The notes beneath the pieces were generated by a model that did no database searches, was not told the DNA's origin, and worked only from the letters and a program-made list of their open reading frames with translations. Below, in pieces: positions 45,859 to 54,206 of a stretch of DNA of 64,000 bases. The stretch is from Mesorhizobium sp. M7A.F.Ca.US.008.03.1.1. GTDB taxonomy: Bacteria; Pseudomonadota; Alphaproteobacteria; Rhizobiales; Rhizobiaceae. Position 1 is the stretch's first letter, and each line of letters opens with the position of its first letter. The stretch lies in contig NZ_RZRU01000009.1 in the NCBI RefSeq assembly GCF_003997495.1, positions 1 through 64,000 of the forward strand. Direction: 5' to 3'. The position numbers were made by a program, and so were the translations under genes.

Positions 45859-47268
45859 ATGAACAACGATGAGTTCCGGCAATGGTCGCGGCGCGCCGCC
45901 GACTGGGGCGCCGACTACCGCAACTCGCTGCGCGAGCGGCCGGTGCGGCCGCTGGTCGAACCGGGCGACATTTTTCGAAGCATAGAGGTTTCGCCGCCCG
46001 AAGACGCCGAACCGATGGACCGGATTTTCGCCGATTTCGAGGAGAAGATCTTGCCGGGGATGACGCATTGGCAGCATCCGCGCTTCTTCGCCTATTTCCC
46101 GGCCAATGCGGCGCCCGTCTCTGTAGTGGCGGAGTATCTGGTCTCGGCGATGGCCGCACAGTGCATGCTTTGGCAGACGTCGCCGGCGGCGACCGAGCTG
46201 GAAATGCGCACCGTCGACTGGATGCGCCAGGCGCTCGGCCTGCCGAAAGGTTTCTCGGGCGTAATCCAGGATTCAGCCTCATCGGCGACGTTGGCCGCGG
46301 TGCTGACCATGCGCGAACGGGCACTCGACTGGCAAGGCAACAAACAAGGCTTGGCAGGGCAGGCGCGGCTGCGCATTTATTCCTCCGACCAGGTCCACAC
46401 TTCGATCGACCGGGCGATCTGGGTGTCAGGCATCGGCGAGGACAATCTCGTGCGCATTCCGGTAGGCGGCCGCTTTCGCGCCATGGACACGGCAGCGCTC
46501 GAGGCGGCAATCATCGGAGACCGGGAAGCCGGCATGCTGCCGGCGGGCATCATCGCTTGCGTCGGCGGCACCAGCACCGGCGGCACCGACGACATCGCGG
46601 CGGTGGCAGAGGTGGCGCGGCGGCATGGGCTTTATCTCCATGTCGACGCCGCCTGGGCGGGATCGGCGATGATCTGTCCGGAGTATCGGCATTTCTGGAC
46701 AGGCGTCGAAGGCGCCGATTCGATCGTTTTCAACCCGCACAAATGGCTGGGCGCACAGTTCGACTGCTCGATCCAGTTCCTGCGCGATCCACAGAGCCAT
46801 GTCAGGACGCTGGCTATCAAACCGGACTATCTGAAGACGCACGGTCATGACGGCATCATCAACTATTCAGAATGGTCGGTACCGCTCGGCAGGCGATTTC
46901 GCGCGCTGAAATTATGGTTCCTGCTGCGCGCCCATGGCCTGGAACGCCTGCGCACGATGATCCGCAATCATGTCGCCTGGAGCGAAGGGCTGGCAGCGCG
47001 GCTGGCAAGGGAGCCGGATTTCGAGATCGTCAGCGAACCGATGCTGTCGTTGTTCTCGTTCCGGCACAAGACCGCAACCGACGCGGACGAGCACAACCTG
47101 CGCCTTGTCAATGCGATCAACGACGATGGCCGCATCTACCTGACGCAGACGAAGGTTGATGGACTGATAGCGATCCGTTTCCAGGTCGGACAGTTCGAGG
47201 CGACCGCCGCCGATGTCGAAACGGCTTTTGTGGTAATTACTGAAATGGCACGTGGCTTGGATCGCTGA
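45859..47268 (+). CDS. PLP-dependent group II decarboxylase (aromatic amino-acid decarboxylase type)
   Basis: A 469-residue decarboxylase; ATG 45859 stands six bases after GGGAGG. MTHWQHPRFFAYFPANAAPV, LPKGFSGVIQDSASSATLAA and GLYLHVDAAWAGSAMICPEY (Asp pairing with the pyridine nitrogen) are conserved. The Schiff-base lysine is Lys295 in FNPHKWLGAQFDCS. Relatives decarboxylate tyrosine, tryptophan, DOPA or phenylalanine; the exact substrate cannot be read from sequence. It is adjacent to glpR but separated from it by an operator region, so it is probably not part of the glycerol regulon. Confidence 0.9.
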   Translation: MNNDEFRQWSRRAADWGADYRNSLRERPVRPLVEPGDIFRSIEVSPPEDAEPMDRIFADFEEKILPGMTHWQHPRFFAYFPANAAPVSVVAEYLVSAMAAQCMLWQTSPAATELEMRTVDWMRQALGLPKGFSGVIQDSASSATLAAVLTMRERALDWQGNKQGLAGQARLRIYSSDQVHTSIDRAIWVSGIGEDNLVRIPVGGRFRAMDTAALEAAIIGDREAGMLPAGIIACVGGTSTGGTDDIAAVAEVARRHGLYLHVDAAWAGSAMICPEYRHFWTGVEGADSIVFNPHKWLGAQFDCSIQFLRDPQSHVRTLAIKPDYLKTHGHDGIINYSEWSVPLGRRFRALKLWFLLRAHGLERLRTMIRNHVAWSEGLAARLAREPDFEIVSEPMLSLFSFRHKTATDADEHNLRLVNAINDDGRIYLTQTKVDGLIAIRFQVGQFEATAADVETAFVVITEMARGLDR

Positions 47269-47299
47269 TTTCGTTAGCCGGCTTATGCCTTTTCATCGG

Positions 47300-47332
47300 T
47301 TTCGTTTTCGACTATAGACAAGAAAAACGAAA
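47300..47332. promoter_or_regulatory. Putative GlpR operator upstream of glpR
   Basis: TTTCGTTTTC (47300-47309) and GAAAAACGAAA (47322-47332) form an inverted repeat with TTCG/CGAA half-sites, immediately before the GGGAGG of glpR. E. coli GlpR sites also use TTCG...CGAA half-sites. The position suggests autoregulation. Confidence 0.5.
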
Positions 47333-47346
47333 ACGGGAGGTTGCCC

Positions 47347-48114
47347 ATGTATCTTTCGCCGCGCCATGCCGAGATTATTCAGATGGCCAAGGATCATGGC
47401 CGCGTACTGGTCGATGATCTGGCCACCCACTTCAATGTGACGCCGCAGACCATACGCAAGGACCTCAACGATTTGTGCGACCAGCGGCTGCTCTCGCGCA
47501 TCCATGGCGGCGCGCTGTACCCCTCCGGCATCGAGAACATGGAGTATGAGGCGAGACGCAAGATCGCCGCCGACGAGAAGGAGGCGATCGGCCGCGCCGC
47601 CGCCAGGCTGATCCCCGACAACGCCTCGCTGTTCATCAACATCGGCACCACGACCGAGTCGGTCAGCAAGGCGTTGCTCGATCATAACGGTCTCATGGTC
47701 ATCACCAATAACATCAATGTTGCCAATAGGATGCGGATATATCCGTCGATTGAGGTGGTGATTGCCGGTGGGGTCGTGCGCGGTTCCGATGGCGGTGTGG
47801 TGGGCGAGGCGGCGGTCGACTTCATCAGGCAGTTCAAGGTCGATTACGCGGTGATCGGCGCATCCGCCATCGACCATGACGGTGCCTTGCTCGACTTCGA
47901 TTTTCGCGAGGTCAAGGTGGCGCAGGCGATCATCGCCAATGCAAGACATGTCATCCTGGTTTCCGACCAGACCAAATTCGAGCGAACCGCACCGGTGCGC
48001 ATCGGCCATCTGTCGCAGGTCAACACCTTCATCACCGATCGTTGCGACATCCCGTCGGTGCGCAAGATCTGCCAGGAGGCTGAGGTTCAACTGATCGAGA
48101 CGTCGCTCGCCTAG
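47347..48114 (+). CDS. glpR: Glycerol-3-phosphate regulon repressor GlpR (DeoR family)
   Basis: A 255-residue DeoR-family repressor. ATG 47347 is preferred over the TTG at 47341 because of GGGAGG spacing. The DNA-binding part is IIQMAKDHGRVLVDDLATHF, NVTPQTIRKDLNDLCDQRLL and SRIHGGALYP. The effector domain has FINIGTTTESVSKALLDHNG, VITNNINVANRM, VVIAGGVVRGSDGGVVGEAA and VILVSDQTKFERTAPVRIGH. Glycerol 3-phosphate is the usual inducer. It precedes glpD in the same direction with 126 bases between them that carry the phased TTCG motifs. Confidence 0.93.
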   Translation: MYLSPRHAEIIQMAKDHGRVLVDDLATHFNVTPQTIRKDLNDLCDQRLLSRIHGGALYPSGIENMEYEARRKIAADEKEAIGRAAARLIPDNASLFINIGTTTESVSKALLDHNGLMVITNNINVANRMRIYPSIEVVIAGGVVRGSDGGVVGEAAVDFIRQFKVDYAVIGASAIDHDGALLDFDFREVKVAQAIIANARHVILVSDQTKFERTAPVRIGHLSQVNTFITDRCDIPSVRKICQEAEVQLIETSLA

Positions 48115-48148
48115 GCGGTTTTCACCTGATATCACGCGCTCGTGATAT

Positions 48149-48196
48149 TTCGTTTGACATTCGTTATCATTTCGAAATAATTCCGACACGGTTTCG
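48149..48196. promoter_or_regulatory. Helically phased TTCG operator array upstream of glpD
   Basis: TTCG occurs at 48149, 48160, 48171 and 48193, and TCCG at 48182. The five positions are exactly 11 bases apart, that is, one helical turn. TTTCGTTT, ATTCGTTA and TTTCGAAA surround the first three. The array ends 44 bases before the glpD GTG. Given the TTCG half-site of DeoR-type GlpR proteins, this is a probable GlpR binding array. Confidence 0.65.
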
Positions 48197-48240
48197 TAAA
48201 AGCCCAAAAATGGTGCAATGCGAAATCGCTGGAGGAATTT

Positions 48241-49767
48241 GTGGACGCATCTCCGATCCGTGACATTTTCGTCATTGGTGGCGGCATCAATGGCTGCGGT
48301 ATCGCCCGCGATGCCGTCGGGCGTGGCTTTTCCGTCTTTCTCGCCGAGATGAACGATCTCGCCAGCGGGACCTCGTCGGGTTCGACCAAATTGATCCATG
48401 GCGGCCTGCGCTATCTCGAATTCTACGAATTCCGCCTGGTGCGCGAGGCACTGATGGAGCGCGAGGTTCTGTGGAAGAACGCGCCGCACATCATCTGGCC
48501 GATGCGCTTCGTGCTGCCCTATGCCAAGGGCCTGCGCCCGGCCTGGCTGATCAGGCTCGGTCTCTTCCTCTACGACCACATTGGCGGGCGCAAATTGCTG
48601 CCGGCGACCCGGACGCTGGACATGGCCAGGGATCCGGCCGGCAAGCCTTTGAAGCCGCTGTTCAAGAAGGCCTTCGAATATTCGGATGGCTGGGTCAACG
48701 ATGCGCGGCTGGTGGCGCTGAACGCGCGTGATGCCGCCGACCGCGGCGCAACGGTCCGCACCCGCACGAAAGTGACCGGCGCGCGCCGCGAAAACGGCCT
48801 GTGGACGATCCAGATCGAGGATCTGCAGACCGGCGAGACCGAGGAGATCAAGGCGCGACTGCTGGTCAATGCCGCCGGCCCCTGGGTCGATCATGTGCTG
48901 TCCGGCGTCGTCGGCCTCAACGATGTGCACAATGTCCGCCTTGTGCAGGGCAGCCACATCGTCATCGCCAAGAAGTTCGACGATCCGCGCGCCTATTTCT
49001 TCCAGAACAGGGATGGCCGCATCATCTTCGCCATTCCCTATGAGGAAGAGTTCACGCTGATCGGCACCACCGATCAGGATTATCCCGGCGATCCGCATGA
49101 CGTGAAGATCAGCGACACCGAGATCGACTACCTCTGCGCCGCGGCAAGCGAATATTTCGCGCAACCGGTCAAGCGCTCGGACATTGTCTGGACCTATTCG
49201 GCCGTCCGTCCGCTCTATGACGACGGAGCCTCCAAGGCGCAGGAAGCGACGCGCGACTATGTGCTCAAGGCCGATGGCGGCGAGGGCGCAGCCCCGATCG
49301 TCAACGCCTTTGGCGGCAAGATCACCACCTATCGCAGGCTGGCGGAATCGATGCTGGACAAGATCGAGGGTTTTCTTGGCAAACGCGGCAAGCCGTGGAC
49401 GGCGAACGCGCCGTTGCCGGGCGGCGATTTCCCGGCCACCGGTTTCGATGCCGAAGTGGCGAAACTGAAGACCGCCTATCCATTCCTCGACGCGCGCCTC
49501 GCCCGCCGGCTGACCCGGCTCTATGGCACCCGCGCAAGGATGCTGTTGGGGCTGGCCAAATCGAACGTCGATCTCGGCCGCAACTTCGGCGCCGATCTCT
49601 ACGAGGCCGAGGTGCGCTATCTCGTTCAAAACGAATGGGCCGTCACGTCAGAAGATGTATTGTGGCGCCGGACCAAGCGCGGTCTGCATCTCAGCCGCGA
49701 GCAGGTGGTGGCTCTTGATGAATTCATGCGCGGCATAAGCCGGCGCCATGTCGCGGCTGCCGAATGA
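48241..49767 (+). CDS. glpD: Glycerol-3-phosphate dehydrogenase (FAD)
   Basis: A 508-residue membrane-associated flavoenzyme oxidising glycerol 3-phosphate to dihydroxyacetone phosphate. GTG 48241 follows GGAGG by five bases. The FAD motif FVIGGGINGCGIARDAVGRG is followed by GTSSGSTKLIHGGLRYLEFY, WVNDARLVALNARDAADRGA, LVNAAGPWVDHV, LIGTTDQDYPGD and IVNAFGGKITTYRRLAESML. Length is normal. First gene after the operator array; the transport genes glpSTPQUV follow, so uptake and oxidation are co-regulated. Confidence 0.96.
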   Translation: MDASPIRDIFVIGGGINGCGIARDAVGRGFSVFLAEMNDLASGTSSGSTKLIHGGLRYLEFYEFRLVREALMEREVLWKNAPHIIWPMRFVLPYAKGLRPAWLIRLGLFLYDHIGGRKLLPATRTLDMARDPAGKPLKPLFKKAFEYSDGWVNDARLVALNARDAADRGATVRTRTKVTGARRENGLWTIQIEDLQTGETEEIKARLLVNAAGPWVDHVLSGVVGLNDVHNVRLVQGSHIVIAKKFDDPRAYFFQNRDGRIIFAIPYEEEFTLIGTTDQDYPGDPHDVKISDTEIDYLCAAASEYFAQPVKRSDIVWTYSAVRPLYDDGASKAQEATRDYVLKADGGEGAAPIVNAFGGKITTYRRLAESMLDKIEGFLGKRGKPWTANAPLPGGDFPATGFDAEVAKLKTAYPFLDARLARRLTRLYGTRARMLLGLAKSNVDLGRNFGADLYEAEVRYLVQNEWAVTSEDVLWRRTKRGLHLSREQVVALDEFMRGISRRHVAAAE

Positions 49768-49809
49768 AGAGGGGTTTGAGCTGATGCGGAAGGCCTGGGA
49801 GGAGGCATC

Positions 49810-50889
49810 ATGCTGGAACTGAGAAACGTCACCAAAGCGGTCGGTGCGGTCGCGCATATAAGCGACGTGTCGCTGACGCTCCAGCACGGCTCGCTCAACG
49901 TCCTGCTCGGGCCTACGCTCTCGGGCAAGACCAGCCTGATGCGGCTGATGGCCGGTCTAGACGTGCCGACCTCCGGTTCCATCTGGTTCGACGGCCAGAA
50001 CGTCACCGGCGTGCCGGTGCAGAAGCGCAAGATCGCCATGGTCTACCAGCAGTTCATCAACTATCCGGCGATGACCGTTTATGAGAACATCGCCTCGCCG
50101 CTCAGGGTGGCGGGAACCGATCAGGCGAAAATCGACAAGGAAGTGCGCAATGCCGCCGCGCTTCTCAAGCTGACGCCCTATCTCGACCGCACGCCGCTCA
50201 GCCTGTCCGGCGGCCAGCAGCAGCGCACCGCGCTCGCCCGCGCCATCGTCAAAAACGCCAGCCTGGTCCTTCTCGACGAGCCGCTTGCCAATCTCGACTA
50301 CAAGCTGCGCGAGGAACTGCGCGCCGAATTGCCCAGGATCTTCGCCGCCGCCGGCACCATCTTCGTCTACGCCACGACCGAGCCGCATGAGGCCCTGCTG
50401 CTCGGCGGCAACACAGCGACGCTTTCTGAAGGGCGTATCACCCAGTTCGGACCGACCATCGAGGTGTTCCGCAAGCCGGCCGACCTAGTGACAGCCCGGA
50501 CGTTTTCCGATCCGCCGCTCAACACCATCGTGCTCGCCAAGAAGGGCCGGGATTTCCTGCTGGAGGGTGGCGTGAACCTGCCGGTGCCGGCCGAGCTCTC
50601 CGGCATTGCCGACGCCATCTATACGGTCGGCTTTCAGCCGCATCACCTGTCGCTCGATCGGCCCAACGCGGCGGCGGTGCCGGTGCGGGCCAAGGTGACG
50701 ATCACCGAGATCACCGGGTCGGAGAGTTTCATCCATCTCGATTTCGCCGATGCGCGCTGGGTCATGCTGACCCACGGTATCAGGCATTTCGAGCCGGACG
50801 AGGTGGTCGAGGTCTTCATCGATCCACGCCACATCATGGTTTTCGACGAGCACGGCCGCGCCGTGAGCACGCCGAAGCTGGCGGCTTGA
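49810..50889 (+). CDS. glpS: Glycerol ABC transporter ATP-binding protein GlpS
   Basis: A 359-residue ATPase of the carbohydrate-importer (MalK-like) type with a C-terminal OB-like regulatory domain. Walker A is GPTLSGKTSLMRLMAG, Q-loop MVYQQFINYPAMTVYEN, signature LSGGQQQRTALARAIVK and Walker B LVLLDEPLANLD. Where the switch histidine should be (VTHD), this protein has VYATTEPHEAL. The name follows the characterised Rhizobium leguminosarum glpSTPQUV gene order. It probably heterodimerises with GlpT. Confidence 0.92.
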   Translation: MLELRNVTKAVGAVAHISDVSLTLQHGSLNVLLGPTLSGKTSLMRLMAGLDVPTSGSIWFDGQNVTGVPVQKRKIAMVYQQFINYPAMTVYENIASPLRVAGTDQAKIDKEVRNAAALLKLTPYLDRTPLSLSGGQQQRTALARAIVKNASLVLLDEPLANLDYKLREELRAELPRIFAAAGTIFVYATTEPHEALLLGGNTATLSEGRITQFGPTIEVFRKPADLVTARTFSDPPLNTIVLAKKGRDFLLEGGVNLPVPAELSGIADAIYTVGFQPHHLSLDRPNAAAVPVRAKVTITEITGSESFIHLDFADARWVMLTHGIRHFEPDEVVEVFIDPRHIMVFDEHGRAVSTPKLAA

Positions 50890-50898
50890 GGGAAAGAG

Positions 50899-51981
50899 AT
50901 GGCGCGCATCGACGTCAACCATGTCAGGCATTCCTATCTGCCGAACCCGCAGAAGGATGCCGATTTCGCGCTGCGGGAAGTGCATCATGTCTTCGAAGAC
51001 GGCGGTGCCTATGCGCTGCTCGGGCCTTCGGGCTGCGGCAAGACCACGCTGCTCAACATCATTTCGGGATTGCTTCATCCCTCGCATGGCCAGTTGCTGT
51101 TCAACGGCAAGGACGTGACCAGTCTGTCGACTCAGGAGCGCAACATCGCGCAGGTATTCCAGTTCCCGGTCATCTACGACACCATGACCGTCTACGACAA
51201 TCTGGCCTTTCCGCTGCGCAATCGCGGCGTGCCGGAAGCCGATGTCGACCGCAAGGTGCGCGAGACGCTGGAGATGATCGACCTGGCGTCATGGGCCAAG
51301 AAGAAGGCGAGGGGCCTGACCGCCGACCAGAAGCAGAAGATATCGCTCGGCCGCGGGCTAGTGCGCTCCGACGTCAATGCCATCCTGTTCGACGAGCCGC
51401 TGACCGTCATCGACCCGCATATGAAATGGGTGCTGCGCTCGCAGCTGAAGCAACTGCACCGCCGGTTCGGCTACACCATGGTCTATGTGACCCACGACCA
51501 GACCGAGGCGCTGACCTTCGCCGACCAGGTCGTGGTGATGTATGATGGCGGCATTGTGCAGATCGGCACGCCGGCCGAACTGTTCGAGCGGCCGCGCCAT
51601 ACTTTTGTCGGTTATTTCATCGGCTCGCCCGGCATGAACGTCATGCCGGTGGCGATCGACGGCAAGACGGCGACGCTCGGGTCGCAGCGGATCGAACTGC
51701 CCGGTGCGCCCAAGGCTGCTGCCGGGAAGGCGGGCAGCGGCGCCATCGAACTCGGCATCCGCCCCGAATATGTCAGGCTCGGCAATGACGGCATGCCGGT
51801 GACGATCAGCAAAGTCGAGGATCTCGGCCGCCACAAGGTGGTCCGCGCCAAGCTCGAAGGCCGCGACATCGCGGCCGTCATCGGCGAGGATGAGAGCGTT
51901 CCCGCCGATCCGAAGGTGCGCTTCGATCCGGCCGGCATCAACATCTACGCCGATTCCTGGCGCGTCGAGATGGAGGCGTAG
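50899..51981 (+). CDS. glpT: Glycerol ABC transporter ATP-binding protein GlpT
   Basis: A 360-residue ATPase partner of GlpS. Walker A GPSGCGKTTLLNIISG, Q-loop QVFQFPVIYDTMTVYDN, Walker B AILFDEPLTVIDPH and switch histidine VYVTHDQTEALTFAD are intact. The ABC signature is degenerate, LTADQKQKISLGRGL in place of LSGGQ. The C-terminal regulatory domain follows. This is not the unrelated glycerol-3-phosphate antiporter also called GlpT in E. coli. It starts nine bases after glpS. Confidence 0.92.
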   Translation: MARIDVNHVRHSYLPNPQKDADFALREVHHVFEDGGAYALLGPSGCGKTTLLNIISGLLHPSHGQLLFNGKDVTSLSTQERNIAQVFQFPVIYDTMTVYDNLAFPLRNRGVPEADVDRKVRETLEMIDLASWAKKKARGLTADQKQKISLGRGLVRSDVNAILFDEPLTVIDPHMKWVLRSQLKQLHRRFGYTMVYVTHDQTEALTFADQVVVMYDGGIVQIGTPAELFERPRHTFVGYFIGSPGMNVMPVAIDGKTATLGSQRIELPGAPKAAAGKAGSGAIELGIRPEYVRLGNDGMPVTISKVEDLGRHKVVRAKLEGRDIAAVIGEDESVPADPKVRFDPAGINIYADSWRVEMEA

Positions 51982-52848
51982 ATGGAAAAGACCTGGAACA
52001 ACAAGGCCTGGTTCCTGGTGCTGCCGGTGCTGGTGCTGGTGGCGTTCTCGGCCGTTATCCCGCTGATGACGGTGGTCAACTATTCGGTACAGGACACTTT
52101 CGGCAACAACGTCTTCTTCTGGGCCGGCACCGAGTGGTTCGAGGAACTGCTCTCTTCAAGCCGCTTCTGGGAGGCGATGGTCCGCAACCTGATCTTCTCC
52201 TTCATCATCCTCGCCATCGAAGTGCCGCTCGGGATCTTCATCGCCCTCAACATGCCGAAAAAGGGCTGGGGCGTGCCGGTCTGCCTGGTGCTGATGGCGC
52301 TGCCGCTGTTGATCCCGTGGAACGTCGTCGGCACCATCTGGCAGGTCTTCGGGCGCAACGACATCGGCCTGCTCGGCTATTACGTCAACGCGCTGGGCAT
52401 CGACTACAACTACGTGCAGGACCCGTTCGACGCCTGGGTCACTGTCATCATCATGGATGTCTGGCACTGGACCAGCCTCGTCGTGCTGCTCTGCTATGCC
52501 GGTCTGGTCTCCATTCCGGACGCCTTTTATCAGGCAGCCAAGATCGACGGCGCCTCACGCTGGGCCGTGTTCCGCTACATCCAGCTGCCGAAGATGAACC
52601 GGGTGCTGCTGATCGCCGTGCTGCTGCGCTTCATGGACTCATTCATGATCTACACCGAGCCCTTCGTGGTGACGGGCGGCGGCCCCGGCAACTCGACGAC
52701 GTTCCTGTCGATCGACCTCGTTAAGACCGCGCTTGGCCAGTTCGACCTCGGTCCGGCCGCGGCCATGTCGCTGGTCTACTTCCTCATCGTCCTTCTGCTG
52801 TCATGGGTCTTCTACACCGTGATGACCAACTACGACGCGGAGCGCTGA
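51982..52848 (+). CDS. glpP: Glycerol ABC transporter permease GlpP
   Basis: A 288-residue MalF-like permease with six membrane segments, starting directly after the glpT stop (no gap). AWFLVLPVLVLVAFSAVIPL is the first span. The ATPase-docking EAA loop reads DAFYQAAKIDGASRWAVFRY. PFVVTGGGPGNSTTFLSIDL lies after it, as in sugar permeases. It forms the channel with GlpQ. Confidence 0.92.
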   Translation: MEKTWNNKAWFLVLPVLVLVAFSAVIPLMTVVNYSVQDTFGNNVFFWAGTEWFEELLSSSRFWEAMVRNLIFSFIILAIEVPLGIFIALNMPKKGWGVPVCLVLMALPLLIPWNVVGTIWQVFGRNDIGLLGYYVNALGIDYNYVQDPFDAWVTVIIMDVWHWTSLVVLLCYAGLVSIPDAFYQAAKIDGASRWAVFRYIQLPKMNRVLLIAVLLRFMDSFMIYTEPFVVTGGGPGNSTTFLSIDLVKTALGQFDLGPAAAMSLVYFLIVLLLSWVFYTVMTNYDAER

Positions 52849-52849
52849 G

Positions 52850-53773
52850 ATGAGCGGCGCCAATGAAAGAACGACGAGGCAGGACAGAGTGAGCGAAACG
52901 ACGGCTTCGGAAGGACTTGCCAGCGCAATGTCGCAGGACCAGATCGCGCGGCTGATGCGCCGTCGCGGCGAGGAATCGCGCTGGTGGTGGATCGTGCCGA
53001 CGGTCTACATCATCGTGCTTTTGCTGCCGATCTACTGGCTCATCAACATGAGCTTCAAGACCAATGCGGAGATCGTCTCCTCGCTGACGCTCTATCCGCA
53101 TGCGCCTACGATCGCCAACTACGTCACCATCTTCACCGATGCGTCCTGGTATTCGGGCTATATCAACTCGATCACCTATGTGGTGATGAACATGGTGATC
53201 TCGGTGGCAGCGGCGCTGCCGGCGGCCTATGCTTTCTCGCGCTACCGGTTCCTCGGCGACAAGCACCTCTTCTTCTGGCTGTTGACAAACCGCATGGCGC
53301 CGCCGGCGGTGTTCGCGCTGCCGTTCTTCCAGCTCTATTCGGCATTCGGCCTGATCGACACCCATATCGCGGTGGCGCTGGCGCACTGCCTGTTCAACGT
53401 GCCGCTGGCAGTGTGGATCCTCGAAGGCTTCATGTCGGGTGTGCCGAAGGAAATCGACGAGACCGCCTATATTGACGGCTATTCGTTCCCACGCTTCTTC
53501 GTCAGGATCTTCATGCCGCTGATCGCGAGCGGCATCGGCGTCGCCTGCTTCTTCTGTTTCATGTTCTCGTGGGTGGAACTGCTGATCGCCCGCACGCTGA
53601 CCACCACCGACGCCAAGCCGATCGCCGCCACAATGACCCGCACCGTTTCGGCCGCAGGCATGGACTGGGGCCTGCTCGCCGCCGCCGGCGTGCTGACGCT
53701 GATCCCCGGTGCACTCGTCATCTGGTTCGTGCGCAACTACATCGCCAAGGGCTTCGCCCTGGGGAGGGTATGA
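52850..53773 (+). CDS. glpQ: Glycerol ABC transporter permease GlpQ
   Basis: A 307-residue MalG-like permease. The first 40 or so residues are polar, and an internal ATG (MSQDQIARLMRRRGEESRWW) is an alternative start. Six membrane segments follow. The EAA loop is VPKEIDETAYIDGYSFPRFF. The C-terminus NYIAKGFALGRV is encoded by bases that also contain GGGGAGGG, a ribosome-binding sequence for what follows. A diverged copy of this 3' end lies directly downstream. Unrelated to the GlpQ phosphodiesterase of E. coli. Confidence 0.92.
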   Translation: MSGANERTTRQDRVSETTASEGLASAMSQDQIARLMRRRGEESRWWWIVPTVYIIVLLLPIYWLINMSFKTNAEIVSSLTLYPHAPTIANYVTIFTDASWYSGYINSITYVVMNMVISVAAALPAAYAFSRYRFLGDKHLFFWLLTNRMAPPAVFALPFFQLYSAFGLIDTHIAVALAHCLFNVPLAVWILEGFMSGVPKEIDETAYIDGYSFPRFFVRIFMPLIASGIGVACFFCFMFSWVELLIARTLTTTDAKPIAATMTRTVSAAGMDWGLLAAAGVLTLIPGALVIWFVRNYIAKGFALGRV

Positions 53774-53838
53774 TGAAACAAACGCACCAGTTCATCCGCA
53801 ACACCATCGCCGAGGGCTTCGCCCTTGGGAGGATATGA
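53773..53838 (+). repeat. Partial tandem duplication of the glpQ 3' end (21-codon frame)
   Basis: A 21-codon frame overlaps the glpQ stop (TGATG) and ends RNTIAEGFALGRI. This is nearly the same as the glpQ C-terminus RNYIAKGFALGRV and again contains GGGAGG, eight bases before the glpU ATG. It reads as a duplicated fragment that preserves a ribosome-binding site for glpU. Whether the peptide is made is unknown. Confidence 0.7.
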
Positions 53839-53840
53839 CC

Positions 53841-54128
53841 ATGAATTTCGACCTCACCTGGATGGCGTGGACGTGGCCGACGGCGGCCTTTTTCGGGACC
53901 ATTCTTCTGCTGCTGTGCGGCATGGCGGCGTGGGAATACGCCTCGCCGGGCGGCAATCCGCGCGTCGGCGTGCTACGCTTCGAGACGACGCGCGGCGATC
54001 GTCTTTTCCTGTCGCTGCTTGGCAGCGCCTTTATCCATCTCGCTTGGTTGGGTCTTGTCGGATCCAATTTGTGGTGGGCTCTCGCTCTCTCCGTGGTCTA
54101 CGCCGTTGGCGTGTTCCGCTACGTATAG
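53841..54128 (+). CDS. glpU: DUF2160 small membrane protein GlpU
   Basis: A 95-residue protein; ATG 53841 is preferred to 53835 because GGGAGG then stands eight bases upstream. Three hydrophobic segments: WTWPTAAFFGTILLLLCGMA, LFLSLLGSAFIHLAWLGLVG and WWALALSVVYAVGVFRYV. A cytosolic loop EYASPGGNPRVGVLRFETTR lies between. DUF2160 proteins are found only with this glycerol transporter; their role is unknown, and an accessory transporter subunit is likely. Confidence 0.88.
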   Translation: MNFDLTWMAWTWPTAAFFGTILLLLCGMAAWEYASPGGNPRVGVLRFETTRGDRLFLSLLGSAFIHLAWLGLVGSNLWWALALSVVYAVGVFRYV

Positions 54129-54206
54129 AGGGGGAAACTGTTGGAGCGACCGCGTGCCGGCGGCCGCTCCAGATCGCACTTGAAACCTGTAACGTGGAGG
54201 AAACAC

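Noticed and set aside
47293..49629. Very long open frame (778 codons) antisense to glpR and glpD
   Set aside because: It mirrors the codon pattern of two well-identified genes in high-GC DNA, has no family motifs, and its residue use (Asp, Arg, Gly, His-rich) is typical of an antisense shadow.
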